A DNA stretch of 64,000 bases from Oasisia sp. SBJ-2009 (GCA_964017155.1 OZ024862.1:25920013-25984012); one strand, 5' to 3'. Shown: positions 10,537 through 22,372, numbered from the stretch's first letter. The notes: generated by a model not told the origin, from the letters alone. Numbers and translations are program-made.

Positions 10537-11671
10537 GTAGGAAACAGTTATACTCGCAACAGCACATTGACTTATTTTAAGGTATATTATAACTGTTTTA
10601 ACAGCTTTAATCGTACACAACTCAGCCTCACGGTAAGCTTTAGTTAATTTGTTGTACGTACGTAAATATTATTGAAAGATATAAAAATGCTTGAACTCTC
10701 TTACATTTCAAATGTGGAACGTCCACGCCTAAGTATACGTCGCCTTGTATGTAACTACAAGGGGACGTACCTAATTATATGTTGGAATTATATTATGTTG
10801 TATTAAAAAATATTTATTTTAATATCTGTTGATATATTTCATGATTTTTTCATTCTATAGTCATAATTATTATATTTTTCGTATATCGCGCTAATCCAAA
10901 TAACTGTTTTGGCTGGAATTATAATTGTAAAAGAATTAATACCATGCATAAAATCATCAATATTTTATTGAAAGTAAATTTTTAAGATACAATCATTTCT
11001 ACTATACAAAATAAACTACATTGTCTTTAGTCATCAATAAGTAAATAAATATAACTATGGTATATTAATAATAGTACATTAAATGTATGAATAAATAACT
11101 GCGATCATTCATTGTTAAGATACCTTTAAAAATGAGTTTGCATCAGTTTACACAGGTATAATATTACCTAGAATAACCTTTTCTTTGAGATATTCATTAT
11201 TATTATTAATATTGTTTCTTAATAATTAAGAAACACAGTTAATACAAATACACAGTCAGTATAATCGTGTACATTACCAACCTTTCATACGTGTACATAA
11301 CACCTGCATCAACAAAACAACTATTAAATACACATAACAAAAATGTCGAACATACTTTGAACTTGCATAGTTTTCTTTTTATTATATATAATGTAGGATT
11401 ATACATACATTATTCATTATTACACACACACACCACACGGACACACACACCCCACACACCACACAGACAGACACACAGACACAGACACACACACACACAC
11501 GCCCGCACACACACGCCCGCACACACACGCCCGCACACACACGCCCGCACACCTAGCGAGTATTTTATTGAAGATAACGAACTAGAGGACATTTTGGATA
11601 GTATTAGACGATGCTACATGTTCTGGTTTAATAATCATAACTCATGCTTGTAGGAAACAGTTATACTCGTT
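10537..11671. repeat. About 1.1-kb segment flanked by 22-bp direct repeats
   Basis: CTTGTAGGAAACAGTTATAC followed by TCG occurs at about 10537 and again at about 11649, with the same arrangement in the other copy (39661 and 40733). The repeats flank AT-rich sequence with a CA/CCCG microsatellite at 11423-11552. This may be a long target-site-like duplication or a local duplication. I see no gene inside. Confidence 0.5.
11423..11552. repeat. (CA)n with ACACGCCCGC repeats
   Basis: CA dinucleotides, then about four ACACGCCCGC decamers. The D2 copy (40562-40640) is shorter. Confidence 0.9.
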
Positions 11672-12139
11672 TTGTAATTTTTTTTGGCAAAAACAATCTT
11701 TGAAATTAGGTGTTTGGCAGCTATAATGACGTGATATGAAGAGTTCAAAACCACAACTAGCAGGCTTGTCCATAAAAATGAGTTGGTGCATGCTTTTACA
11801 GATCGTGTACTAATTATTATGTATTCCTGTCAGTTCATGTACCTGCCTGTATATTAATTTTCTAATAATACAGTTGTGACATAATACAGTGGTGACTGAT
11901 TGCAGTCAGAATACTGTGTCTTAATGCAAACGCACTGCTAAATGTTTCTCTAAACCAATTTTTATTCACTTGTACAGTTTAGGGTAATGTCGGTTCAGTG
12001 TTGTGTGTGGTAGGTTCATACCCTGCTGGTGTTCTTTATGCAAACACTACATGTTGTGTGCACACACATTGATTCCATTTCATCAGTTCAGGTGCTTTTG
12101 TGATATCTTAGAAATGTATTAACTGTAGTCAAACTTATA

Positions 12140-12140
<1 letters not shown>
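11672..12140. other. AT-rich intron, nothing recognised
   Basis: Sequence shared with 40755-41219. It has no gene or repeat that I can support. Confidence 0.5.
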
Positions 12141-12141
<1 letters not shown>

Positions 12142-12187
<46 letters not shown>

Positions 12188-12295
12188 TTGTGTCGGTGTG
12201 TGTGTGATTGTGTGATTGTGTGGGTGTGTGGGTGTGTGGGTGTGTGGGTGTGTGGGTGGTGTGTGGTGTGTGTGTGAGAGTGAGTGAGTGAGTGA

Positions 12296-12366
<71 letters not shown>

Positions 12367-12370
12367 TGTA
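12142..12370. repeat. (TG)n compound microsatellite
   Basis: TG runs with ATTG, GGTG and GAGT interruptions. The D2 copy at 41220-41592 is longer and rearranged. Confidence 0.97.
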
Positions 12371-12485
12371 AGCAGGAATATGAACTTCGCCTTGATAAAT
12401 GTTGCCAAACAAAGAGGGATTAATATACAACGTCAGAGTTCTGCCAAGTCATCAAGTTAAATACAACAATCATAACTCTTGTAGA

Positions 12486-12912
12486 GATCAGCTTAGAATA
12501 TGTTGAGGACTGCAGTAATGATATTAAGAAGTCAAGGGGTAAGTAAGGCCCATATCCCAGTGTTGCAATGTTGTACGCGTTTAATGAACTGTATGAACAA
12601 AGTAATGTTTGCCATTTATGAAATGTTTTGACAATTATGTTTCAGTAAATTTGAATCTTTTTTCCAAGGGAGTGGAATTGTTTTTGTGTAAATAACATGT
12701 GAACGTTCACAGCAGAGAGGTTAGAGAATAAATATAAAACTATATAGTAATATGTTACGGTTGATCTAATTTCTTAGTTGCTCTGTTACATATAAATAAG
12801 AAAAATCCATATAAATGAAACCATGACCATACATTCTGAAATCCCTTCCACCTTTATATAAAACCGACATTTGTATAATTCTTACTTTACTACGCCCACT
12901 CATTCTTCTAGC
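12486..12912. repeat. About 420-bp segment present three times
   Basis: The stretch around TATGTTGAGGACTGCAGTAA to the CACTCATTCTTCTAGC motif occurs here, at 31167-31598 and at 41715-42140, all in the same orientation. The 31-kb copy starts at the (TG)n tract after the LINE and ends at a (TA)n tract, so it was moved there as a fragment. Confidence 0.8.
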
Positions 12913-14124
12913 CATACATTTATTTTTGGGATCTAGATTGCCTTGGGAATGGAACATAGCAACAGGAGGTCATGTTTATTAAGTAATCGTTTTTATGGGT
13001 TCAACACACATTAATGTTGTACTTTTACACAAAAACCTATATTACTAGTCACTACTCAACCCCTGGCACATACACATATTGTGCACAGATAGGCATTAGC
13101 ATTCTGCATTTGTTAACATAGTTCAAGAAGTTTTCAGAAGTGCCCAATTTCTAAAATCGATTGATTGATGGTGACCTTGGATTAATGCAAACTACACCAG
13201 TTCGCAACTCTACGACAGGAATAATCGTAACGGGGAGATGCAGGGCTTTCTAATTATGTACAATTTAAGTGTGTGTGGGGGTGGTGTAAAAATCGATCTG
13301 TTAGAGATCTGCCACTCCCCTAATATATCAGTTACACATATGTAAAGCTGGACCAGGAAAGAAATAACCACTAACTCTTGCACTTCGATATATCTGATAA
13401 TTTATTTAACAAGACATTTGCCACAGTGGCAACAACCGATGGACAAACAAATAAACTTATCCTCATGACATGTATAGTTTGTTGTAAAAGTTCACATCAT
13501 ATAAACTAATAAAATGTATGCCATGAGAACACGCAATATTTGTATATAACAATAACATGTAGGTAGGTGCATACTATACAATGAAGCAAGATGGACCGAA
13601 ATTGAAATAAATAATGGTTACCTTAACATTTAAAATAAAATTACTACGTATGACTGATCATAACAATTGTGTTACAAGAAATCAAAACAACATCACAATT
13701 ATAAAAGCATGCAAGTTATAATGTATACAGTGTACCAAGCTTTATCATAAACTTACGACGTATACAAAGCATATAATAAACTAAGCAATAAATAATAAAC
13801 TAGTGAATGAAAAAGTGATACCATCATAAAGATGGTAGTCGTTCATACATTTTACCACATTAAAGAGTCAGAAATTAAAATGTATACTAAAATACTGCTG
13901 CACTGATCCCGATGATAAATAAGTTGAGCTTCTATAAAACAGTTTGTCTCGCATGCACAGTTATGTAAAATATAAAATATAAATAAAAATTATGTGGAAA
14001 TATACAATACTATAAGTGGAAGTATGCAACACTATCAGTGGAAGTATAGAATACTGTCAGCGGAAGTATATATAATACTATCAGGATACAATACTATCAG
14101 TGGAAATACACAATACTACATTCA
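12913..14124. other. AT-rich intron, nothing recognised
   Basis: Shared with 42141-43383. A small cluster of AAGTATANAATACTATCAG units lies at about 14000-14110. I see no gene. Confidence 0.5.
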
Positions 14125-14481
14125 ATGTATTCTGTTGGTGCTACACAGCTTTGGTTGAGGGTCAGAGTTCCATTTGTAGACTCACTTTTGAATATTCAAA
14201 GAAACAGTAGGTCCATTACAAAAGATCACAGTACAGACCCTCAGTCTCAATGGCCCCTCCCCAGCATATACCTCTGGAATTGTGCAATTTTTTTCAGAAT
14301 AAATTCATAATCAAAACTTGTAATTTACTGCAGTTTGCATAGACCCGTGGCACTTCTTGGCAACATATTGGTCATAATGTATCAGGTACAGACACGAAAA
14401 CTAACTAGTTTTAAGCTATTTCATTTACATGTAATTCACATGATTAATACGGAATTCAGCCGATGTTCTTAAATTTACCCG

Positions 14482-14655
14482 ATGCGATTCAGCCCTTCTG
14501 CTGAAACAGTAAACTTGGTGAGAGATGCCATCTACTTCCGTCCACATGACCAACTTGGTTGTCGATTCACGACGATGGACCCTTTTCAGCAATGTTTGAT
14601 GCACTCCCGGCTGAGTGCAGCCTCCGACTGCTGTGACGATTCGGTGAGTATGCTC
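14482..14655 (+). other. Open frame ending at a strong splice donor
   Basis: A plus-strand open frame starts MRFSPSAETVNLVRDAIYF and runs for about 55 codons to GATTCG followed by gtgagtat, a near-consensus donor. The D2 copy (43741-43914) has one amino-acid change (Asp to Tyr) and no stop. It is opposite in strand to the host gene. No domain is recognised, and no acceptor or partner exon was found, so it may be chance or the remnant of a nested gene. Confidence 0.25.
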
Positions 14656-14847
14656 GCTTTGGATATGCCCCCTCACTTGGATACGCCCCCTCACTGGTCA
14701 GTCTGTCTGTGTCCTGTTGACCACAGAAGGGTAGCGAATCAGACAAGAGGTCATCATGGCATCAGTTTGGAATGCTATGCCAACTATTTTCACTTCTAAA
14801 ACTTTACTTTGATCTTCTAAGGCATCTGTAAAGATGCTTATTTAATT

Positions 14848-15092
14848 CACGGAAGCATTTTTGCTGTAATTTATTAAATATTTAGTTTTAATTAATTAAT
14901 TAATTTCTAAGTGTTTTAACTGAATGAACTGCTTTTATGTATTTATTTTGCACTATAATTTGTTATTATGAACGAATGTCATTAAATTATGTATTTATAT
15001 AGTTACATGTTTTCTTATTTCGTATTATATTTTATGTTAAGTACTAAATTGCTGTGGATATGGAACTATACAAAATAAATATTATTATTTCA
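14848..15092 (+). repeat. SINE-like retroposon, about 230 bp
   Basis: It starts at AGCATTTTTGCTGTAATTTA and ends with GGATATGGAACTATACAAAA and TAAATATTATTATT. A diverged relative lies at 22145-22372 and a 3' part at 23785-23880. The shared 3' end with ATT repeats fits a SINE. In D2 the copy is cut at about 44295 by a deletion. Confidence 0.55.
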
Positions 15093-15592
15093 CATCAGAA
15101 ATCGTGTTTCTAGTTCATAGTGTATGAACGGATTAAAGTGGCTTCCTTGATTAAATCCAATTTTTTTTGTGTCCAAATATAAATATGTAATCTAAATAAA
15201 TTTATTTAATATATGTCAGTGATTTAATGCTCTAAAGTCTTCCGGGTTTTTGAGAGAATAAGGAAGTCAACAACAGGAAATAGGACAATCACGTCGTGAT
15301 GGAAGAATATTTGAATTGAATATTCTGCAGCAATTAAATAAGTAAGCAGTTTTTCATTTGATTTTATCAAAGCTACACTTTAAAATCACAGACACAAGCT
15401 TGCATGTGGTAATGCATACTTTGTAGATTTGCTTTTCTGTAAAAATAACTGAACACGAGATCAAAGCAAGATAGATTACAATCGAGTCCACCTTTGCACC
15501 ATTGCACTACTACGCCCCAGAATACCATGCTAAGATGTCATCACAAGCTGTCAGCTTGTCAGCACAACAAGCTGTCAGTATCACTCCCTTAC
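15093..15592. other. Intron, nothing recognised
   Basis: Mostly AT-rich. This stretch is absent from D2 because of the deletion there. It is the intron downstream of exon E11 on the minus strand. Confidence 0.5.
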
Positions 15593-15694
15593 CTGCATAT
15601 CAAACTCTCCCGCCGGAGTTGGAGTTCGGGAGCGGTTCAACAGGACATCACTAGATGGCGTAGTAGGTCGATGTGAATCACTTTGGCACAGAAC
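15593..15694 (-). CDS. Coiled-coil gene exon E11
   Basis: This 102-nt exon has 34 codons in phase 0, acceptor cgacag and donor gtaaggga. The product starts VLCQSDSHRPTTPSSDVLLN and ends RTPTPAGEFDMQ. It is Ser/Thr/Pro-rich, so it is a linker and not a coil. It is the only copy in the window: the matching part of D2 (breakpoint near 44295) is deleted, and in unit 1 it would lie left of the window. Upstream neighbour E10 is 0.7 kb away, also phase 0. Confidence 0.6.
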
Positions 15695-16417
15695 CTGTCG
15701 AGAAACAATGTCATATAGCAACAACTGTGTCGATTATGAACACAGGTCGTCTAGCTGTTGAAATACCAGACATTTGTCTCTCATATGTCAGCGTAAAGCA
15801 AATGTAACTTCAAGTCTTCAAGTATTTACTGCTAAAACGTGATGTTTCACTACACTGCAGTTGTAGCGTGACTGTGTGCTAAAGTAGTAAGTTAATAAAA
15901 TAAATATGACAAATAGACAAATACAATTAACTGTATATTTTAAGTGTACATTAAAACGATGAGTAAATTAATAAAATAAATATAATAAATAGATACAAAT
16001 TATTTGTACATTGAATTTCACGGTCATGCAATGTAAAGGAAACTACACTGTGAGCTAAAATAATACGTTAATAAAATATTAGAATAAATAGATCAATAAA
16101 AGTATTAGTACATTAAATAAAAAAAACAGGTAGTCCATGAATGATTAACACTAAAACAACCTACTACAATGTCAATGTCTGAATGACTGGGATGGCGTTA
16201 ACAGTTTTGCATTAAAATCAATTACCAAGAAGACACTCAAATACACAGCCACCCCAAATAATGCCCCATGAAACATTAAATGAAAACAATTGGCCCAATG
16301 ATTTGAGAGCATAGAGAAAAATAACACCCAACGTGGCATAACTGACGAGGAAACCATCTTTGTGGGACGGAACAAGGGAAAGGATGTATAAAGCACTGAA
16401 GGTCAAGTGAAGGTCAC
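15695..16417. other. E10-E11 intron
   Basis: AT-rich, with two related AATAAAATAAATAT-rich stretches near 15890 and 15965. The latter is one breakpoint of the deletion in D2. I see no gene. Confidence 0.5.
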
Positions 16418-16522
16418 CTGTTCAAGGTTATTCAGCTTCCGTTGCAGCTGCTGGATGCTGTCATGTGACACCTGTCTCCGACTCTCCATCACCTCAGCGT
16501 GACGACTCATCTTCTGCTCAAG
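16418..16522 (-). CDS. Coiled-coil gene exon E10, unit 2
   Basis: This 105-nt exon has 35 codons in phase 0, with acceptor gttacag and donor gtgacctt. The product starts LEQKMSRHAEVMESRRQ and ends QQLQRKLNNLEQ and is a clear coiled coil. The unit 3 copy at 44745-44855 is six bases longer through an in-frame duplication of CTTGAG, adding Leu-Glu at the start. The 5' side of the exon is followed at once by the TTACAGACACACTTGTG minisatellite. Confidence 0.7.
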
Positions 16523-16559
16523 CTGTAACAAACACGTTACAGTGTTACATATGTAACAC

Positions 16560-17036
16560 CGTTACATGCACTCCTGTGTGTGTTAAAGACATAATCATGT
16601 TACAGACACACTTGTGTTACAGACACACTTGTGTTACAGACACACTTATGTTAAAAGACACACTTGTGTTACATACACACTTGTGTCACAGACACACTTG
16701 TGTTAAAAGACACACTTGTGTTACAGACATACTTGTGTTAAAAGACACACTTGTGTTACATACACACTTGTGTTAAAAGACACACTTGTGTTGAAAGACA
16801 TACTTATGTTACATACACACTTGTGCTACAGACACACTTGTGTTAAAAGACACGCATGTCGTACAGATACACTTGTGTGTTAAAAACACACTTGTGTTAC
16901 AGACACATGTGTGTTAAAAGACAGGCTTGTGTTACAGACACACTTGTGTTAAAATACACACTTGTGTTACAGACACACTTGTGTTACAGATACACTTGTG
17001 TTACAGACACACTTGTGTTACAGACACACTTGTAAT
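16560..17036. repeat. 17-bp TTACAGACACACTTGTG minisatellite
   Basis: Units alternate TTACAGACACACTTGTG and TTAAAAGACACACTTGTG. The array lies in the E9-E10 intron and is repeated at 17408-17830 and 44920-45400. Confidence 0.95.
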
Positions 17037-17337
17037 AAATAAATAAACTGAGATAAATAATTAAGTAAGCTAAGATAAATAAATAATAAATATGCTAAGA
17101 TAAATAAATAAAATTAGGGTGTAAAAATACAGTTTCAAACAGAACAATTTAAAACCAGTCAATGCTATGAAATATAAACCAGTGCCATCAAGGCATTTAA
17201 TACAAACGAAATAGATAAGTTTTGAGTTGTTTCAGGAAAGTTGCCAATGTTCCAGTTGACCACTTCACATATGTCTCTACCCAAAGGTTGCACCATTGTG
17301 TCAGTGACATCTCTGAGACGTTGACAGAACTAGTCAC

Positions 17338-17412
17338 CTTCAGCTGGTATTGTTGTTCTTCAAAGTAGTTAGTGTTTCCCTTTGCCGTTGCGTCCTGTGG
17401 CACTGGGGTGTT
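17338..17412 (-). pseudogene. Truncated copy of exon E9
   Basis: The 3' part of E9 is present with its donor (CAGCTGAAG then gtgact), but the first five codons and the acceptor are missing: the match to 18422-18511 stops at GGGGTGTT and passes straight into the 17-bp minisatellite. Without an acceptor it cannot be spliced in normally. Confidence 0.75.
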
Positions 17413-17830
17413 ACTTGTGTTACAGACACACTTGTGTTAAAAGACACACTTGTGTTACATACACACTTGTGTCACAGACACACTTGTGTTAAAAGACACA
17501 CTTGTGTTACAGACATACTTGTATTAAAAGACACACTTGTGTTACATACACACTTGTGTTAAAAGACACACTTGTGTTGAAAGACATACTTATGTTACAT
17601 ACACACTTGTGCTACAGACCCACTTGTGTTAAAAGACACGCATGTCGTACAGATACACTTGTGTTAAAAACACACTTGTGTTACAGACACATGTGTGTTA
17701 AAAGACAGGCTTGTGTTACAGACACACTTGTGTTAAAATACACACTTGTGTTACAGACACACTTGTGTTACAGATACACTTGTGTTACAGACACACTTGT
17801 GTTACAGATACACATGGGTTACGCATGTAA
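17408..17830. repeat. 17-bp minisatellite, second array
   Basis: Same unit as 16560-17036, with the same internal variants (for example CGCATGTCGTACAGATACAC) in the same order, so the whole array was duplicated and did not expand independently. Confidence 0.95.
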
Positions 17831-17977
17831 GTGTTACATATAAACTTGTGTTAGACATTATAGATATGTTACAAACATGTTTGTCACACAGACATGTTTG
17901 TACACTGATAGACGTGAACAATCATTGCCAAGTAATGCAGACAATCTCACAGGTTGTTTTGACAACTCTTGTGATAA

Positions 17978-18052
17978 TAATAATAATTATGTTTGTTAAC
18001 ATAGCACTTTTTAAGTAATTAAATGCCAACCAAATCAAAGCGCTTCACATTA
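17978..18052 (-). repeat. SINE-like 3' tail, minus strand
   Basis: On the minus strand, AATGTGAAGCGCTTTGATTT leads to AAAAAGTGCTATGTT and ends in ATT repeats, the AGCGCTTTGA...GCTATxxT layout of SINE and LINE tails. The D2 copy is at 45545-45620. Confidence 0.5.
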
Positions 18053-18421
18053 ACATGATGTGTTGACTAATAATCTAAAATATAAATGAATTAAATACAT
18101 AAGCTAAAATCAAATAAATAAACTAAGATAAATAATTAAGTAAGTTAAGATAAAAAATAAAAAAAATATGTTAAGATAAGTAAATAAAATAAATAAAATA
18201 GGATGTAAAAATACAGTTTCAAACAGAACAATTTAAAACCAGTCAATGCTACGAAATATAAACCAGTGCCATCAAAGCATTTAATACAAACGAAATAGAT
18301 AAGTTTAGAGTTGTTTCAGGAAAGTTGCCAATGTTCCAGTTGACCACTTCACATATGTCTCTACACAACGGTTCCACCATTGTGTCAGTGACATCTCTGA
18401 GACGTTGACAGAACTAGTCAC

Positions 18422-18511
18422 CTTCAGCTGGTATTGTTGTTCTTCAAAGTAGTTAGTGTTTCCCTTTGCCGTTGCGTCCTGTGGCACTGGGGTGTTGACG
18501 CCACTCCGGAT
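18422..18511 (-). CDS. Coiled-coil gene exon E9, unit 2
   Basis: This 90-nt exon has 30 codons in phase 0, with acceptor tgtttcag and donor gtgactag. The product begins IRSGVNTPVPQDATAKG and ends EEQQYQLK. It is a short Ser/Pro linker followed by a helical Gln/Glu segment. The copy at 45989-46078 encodes the same peptide. A truncated pseudo-exon lies 1 kb downstream at 17338-17412. Confidence 0.62.
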
Positions 18512-19050
18512 CTGAAACAGAACTCACCAGTCATTGATCGGTTCATGTTGTAGTTCACAAAGACATAACATTAACATGTTTCACTCTCAAGGTTTCACTC
18601 TCAGTGATTCACTCCCGAGGTTCTGACTTAGTGGCCATTGTGACAATGGATGACTGACCGCTTGAGTGGACATACTGACCACAACAACAATCTTATATGA
18701 TTCAAACGAAATATATCTCAGCCAGGTCCAACAGTTGGGATCTGAACAGAAAACGAGATCCCCATGAACCTTGCCACAGAAAACATATAGTGTTCACTTA
18801 ATAAAACAAGTAATGTTTAGCAATAGTGGTAGCTTCTAGTATTTCTTGCATCAAGCCTTTATTAATATTATTATTTTAACAAGGAGAATAAACCACGTTT
18901 TCAATAAAATATAAATTTCGATGACATTTTTCTTCATCGCTGGGAAATTATCGTTTAAAAGTGCGACAAATCTTAAGAAAAAGACAGAAACACAAGCGTG
19001 ACGAAGCGTGACGAAGCGTGACGACACGTGCATGCATGCGAGAGAGTTAC

Positions 19051-19179
19051 CACGACGAGGGTGTGTTTGAGCACGCTCAGATGCTCCTGCAGGTTGTCCT
19101 TCTGGTCGTGGAGCTGCTCCAGCTCCGTGGCCGTCTCGATGCGGGATCGCTCCAGCTCCAGCATCCCCTCCGTCACCTC
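19051..19179 (-). CDS. Coiled-coil gene exon E8, copy b
   Basis: Identical in translation to 483-611, with the same gtaactct donor and gtgcccag acceptor. Phase 0, 43 codons. Its downstream partner on the minus strand is E9 at 18422-18511. Confidence 0.7.
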
Positions 19180-19466
19180 CTGGGCACACGGGCGATAGGG
19201 TGACTCACAGATAGGGTGCGAGTGAGATAGGGTGTGGGTGAGATAGGGTGAGTGAGATAGGGTGAGAGTAAGATAGGGTGAGTGAAATAGGATGTGAGTG
19301 AGATAGGATGAGTGAGATAGGGTGTCCAGGCAATAGGGTGTCTGGGGGAATAGGGTGACAAGCTGATAGGATGTCTTGACAATAGAGTGACAGGCTGATG
19401 GGGTGCCTGGCAAAAGGGTGACATGGTGATAGCGTGTCTGGGCTATTTGCCAATGTAAAATCCCCC

Positions 19467-19627
19467 ATTGCTTCAAAAAGTCAACTATCATTCCTGTTCC
19501 CAAAAATTCTACAGTCTCTTGTTGAAATGCTTGGTTCTCCAGTTTTTATTTCAATTATCGACCCATTGCTTGACCGATTTCGGTTTGCATATCGTGAAAA
19601 TAGATCTGTCAATGATGCTGTCTGACA
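19467..19627 (+). pseudogene. Non-LTR reverse transcriptase relic, copy b
   Basis: Same fossil as 899-1060, with the same frame breaks, so it was carried along by the segmental duplication and did not insert independently. Confidence 0.7.
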
Positions 19628-20490
19628 ACAGCAGTGATGACAACAAAGTAAGAGATAACAGCAGTGATGACAACAACGTAAGAGACAACAGCAGTGATGA
19701 CAACAACGTAAGAGACAACAGCAGTGATGACAACAACTTGGGAGGCAACAGCAATAATGACAACAACTCGAGAGACAACAGCAGTGATGACAACAACTTG
19801 AGAGACAACAGCAGTGATGACAACAAGGTAAGAGACAACAGCAGTGATGACAACAACTTGAGAGACAACAGTAGTGATGACAACAACTTGAGAGACAACA
19901 GCAGTGATGACAACAACTTGAGAGACAACAGCAGTGATGACAACAACTTGAGAGACAACAGCAGTGATGACAACAACTTGAGAGACAACAGCAGTGATGA
20001 CAACAACGTAAGAGACAACAGCAGTGATGACATCAACTTGAGAGACAACAGCAGTGATGACAACAACTTGAGAGACAACAGCAGTGATGACAACAACGTA
20101 AGAGACAACAGCAGTGATGACAACAACTTGAGAGACAACAGCAGTGATGACAACAACTTGAGAGACAACAGCAGTGATGACAACAACTTGAGAGACAACA
20201 GCAGTGATGACAACAACGTAAGAGACAACAGCAGTGATGACAACAACTTGAGAGACAACAGCAGTGACGACAACAAAGTAAGAGACAACAGCAGTGATGA
20301 CAACAACGTAAAAGACAACAGCAGTGATGACAACAACGTAAGAGACAACAGCAGTGATGACAACAACTTGAGAGACAACAGCAGTGACGACAACAAAGAG
20401 ACAACAACAGTGATGACAACAACGTAAGAGACAACAGCAGTGATGACAACAACGTAAGAGACAACAGCAGTGATGACAACAGCAGTGACA
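19628..20490. repeat. 30-bp minisatellite, about 28 units
   Basis: Same unit as 1060-1670 with about eight extra units and an irregular 3' end (GAGACAACAACAGTGATGAC). Confidence 0.95.
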
Positions 20491-20546
20491 GAGAACAGAA
20501 TGAGAAGTGTGAGCCGCGGACCAGGCAGATCAAGAGTGTCACTCAC

Positions 20547-20627
20547 TGTTTTGATTTCGTCCTTGAGTTCTCGCAGTGTGTCCTCCAGTTTATGTTCCCG
20601 GCTGGACAGTTCCTCCTGGGATTGCAG
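20547..20627 (-). CDS. Coiled-coil gene exon E6, copy b
   Basis: Same 27-codon peptide as 1728-1808, here with the consensus-like donor gtgagtga. Phase 0. Confidence 0.7.
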
Positions 20628-20785
20628 CTGGAGGGAAGAGACGGATGGGTTCAGGGGACAACAGGGACAGACAGGTATATCGGGTCATTTGGTGGGCCAC
20701 AACCAGCTGGGCCAGGAGCAGACAAGGACAGGAGTGTTGTCAAAAGTACATACATGTGTTTTTTTTGTACATTCATGTATGTGTG

Positions 20786-20833
<48 letters not shown>

Positions 20834-20909
20834 TGTGTGTGGTGTGTGCAAATGTGTGTGTGGCACCGCTCTACCCACTGGCTTGGTGTAGGAATAAGAC
20901 GTAACATAC

Positions 20910-21050
20910 CCGCCGCACTATTTCCAAGTGTTCCGCTCTCAGATAGTTGAGTTCGTCTCCACGCCGATTGGCTCGGCTGTAGTGCGCGTGGGCGATGCCT
21001 TCAAGGTCGGCAATCTCAGCAGCCGACTTCTCTCTAATCTGACGAACCTC
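20910..21050 (-). CDS. Coiled-coil gene exon E5, copy b
   Basis: Same 47-codon peptide as 2099-2239, with the same borders. Upstream, exon E4 is absent in this unit, so the nearest upstream exon on the minus strand is E12 at 22813-22908, also phase 0; the frame would therefore still join. Confidence 0.7.
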
Positions 21051-21419
21051 CTGGTGAGTAAACAATGAATTACAAAGGTGGACCATTCAGCAGTGATTAT
21101 TATAAAGTAATCTAATAATTGCCTAGCGCGTAAAAGACCCGCAGTTAAATTGGTTCAAGGTGTTACGAGGCAGCACTGTAAAAGGAATTATTTTTCATTT
21201 CATTCTTTATCAAAAGAAACATAACTTCAAACATTGTATATTCTCACCTGTAAATCTTGCGCGTTTGTTTATATTTAAATAGTAAAGGAGAATTTGTATG
21301 AGCCGTCTCAGATATCATTTTGTAAGTTGCTCATTAGTTTTCTACAGTTGACCAGCTACATGATAAATTCAGACAGCTCCTAATAATAACTCATTATACG
21401 AAAAAGCTGGGTACAAACT

Positions 21420-21740
21420 TGTCTCTATACTACACTATCAACAAACACGTTTAGAAGACATGTCTCAGTCTCACCTGGTCTCCATACTACACTATCTACA
21501 AACATGTTTAGAAGACATGTCTCTGTCTCAGTCTCACCTGGTCTCTATACTACACTATCTACAAACATGTTTAGAAGACATGTCTCAGTCTCAGTCTCAC
21601 CTGGTCTCTATACTACACTATCTACAAACGTGTTTAGAAGACATGTATCAGTCTCAATCTCACCTGGTCTCTATACTACACTATCTACAAACATGTTTAG
21701 AAGACATGTCTCTCTCTCAGTCTCACCTGGTCTCTATACT
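21420..21740. repeat. 57-bp minisatellite with splice-donor core, copy b
   Basis: Five to six units, cut off within a unit where the 43-bp array starts. Confidence 0.95.
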
Positions 21741-22145
21741 ACTGGAGGGTGACTTAGAGACCCAGAGAACAGTCACAGGTCTCACTGGAGGGTGACTTAG
21801 AGACCCTGAGAACAGTCACAGGTCTCACTGGAGGGTGACTTAGAGACCCAGAGAACAGTCACCAGTCTCACTGGAGGGTGACTTAGAGACCCAGAGAACA
21901 GTCACTGGTCTCACTGGAGGGTGACTTAGAGACCCAGAGAGCAATCACTGGTCTCACTGGAGGGTGACTTAGAGACCCAGAGAACAGTCACTGGTCTCAC
22001 TGGAGGGTGACTTAGAGACCCAGAGAGCAATCACTGGTCTCACTGGAGGGTGACTTAGAGACCCAGAGAACAGTCACTGGTCTCACTGGAGGGTGACTTC
22101 GAGACCCAGAGAACAGTCACCGGTTTCACTGGAGGGTGACTTAGA
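21741..22145. repeat. 43-bp minisatellite
   Basis: About nine units of CTGGAGGGTGACTTAGAGAC plus CCAGAGAACAGTCACTGGTCTCA. It occurs only here and forms the junction between unit 2 and the single-copy part of the gene. Confidence 0.95.
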
Positions 22146-22372
22146 GCATTTTGCTGTAATTTATTCATTTTTTTGTCGCAATTAATTAATTGAACTTCTT
22201 TTATATCTCTATTTTACATTATAATTTATTATTTTAACTTTTAAACTAACAACATTAATTTATGTATTTATATTGTTTAATTTGTCTTATTTTCCTGTAT
22301 GTGTCTATGTTAAGTGCTATGAATTATCTGGATATGGCACTATGCAAAATAAACATTATTATTATTATTATA
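22145..22372 (+). repeat. SINE-like retroposon
   Basis: Relative of 14848-15092, ending GGATATGGCACTATGCAAAA plus ATT repeats. Confidence 0.55.

Larger units (their letters stand above)
17050..18513. repeat. Local tandem duplication inside unit 2
   Basis: The segment from the AAGATAAATAAAT-rich stretch through the exon E9 region occurs at 17040-17412 and again at 18115-18513, with the minisatellite between. D2 has only one such segment (45690-46100). The duplication breakpoint lies inside exon E9. Confidence 0.8.
4470..18570. repeat. Segmental duplicate D1 (unit 2 intron and exons)
   Basis: This region matches 35090-46138 in the same orientation, through long stretches with only scattered base changes. 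Differences include microsatellite lengths, a duplication at 7155-8235, and 950 bp present at 15020-15968 but absent from the other copy. It carries exons E11, E10 and E9 and a long intron full of decayed elements. Confidence 0.85.
18571..21740. repeat. Segmental duplicate, unit 2 (exons E5-E8)
   Basis: Nearly identical to 1-2990 with an offset of about 18568. It differs mainly in the number of 30-bp units and in a shorter 57-bp array. Similarity stops inside the 57-bp minisatellite at about 21740, so exon E4 is missing here. Confidence 0.9.
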
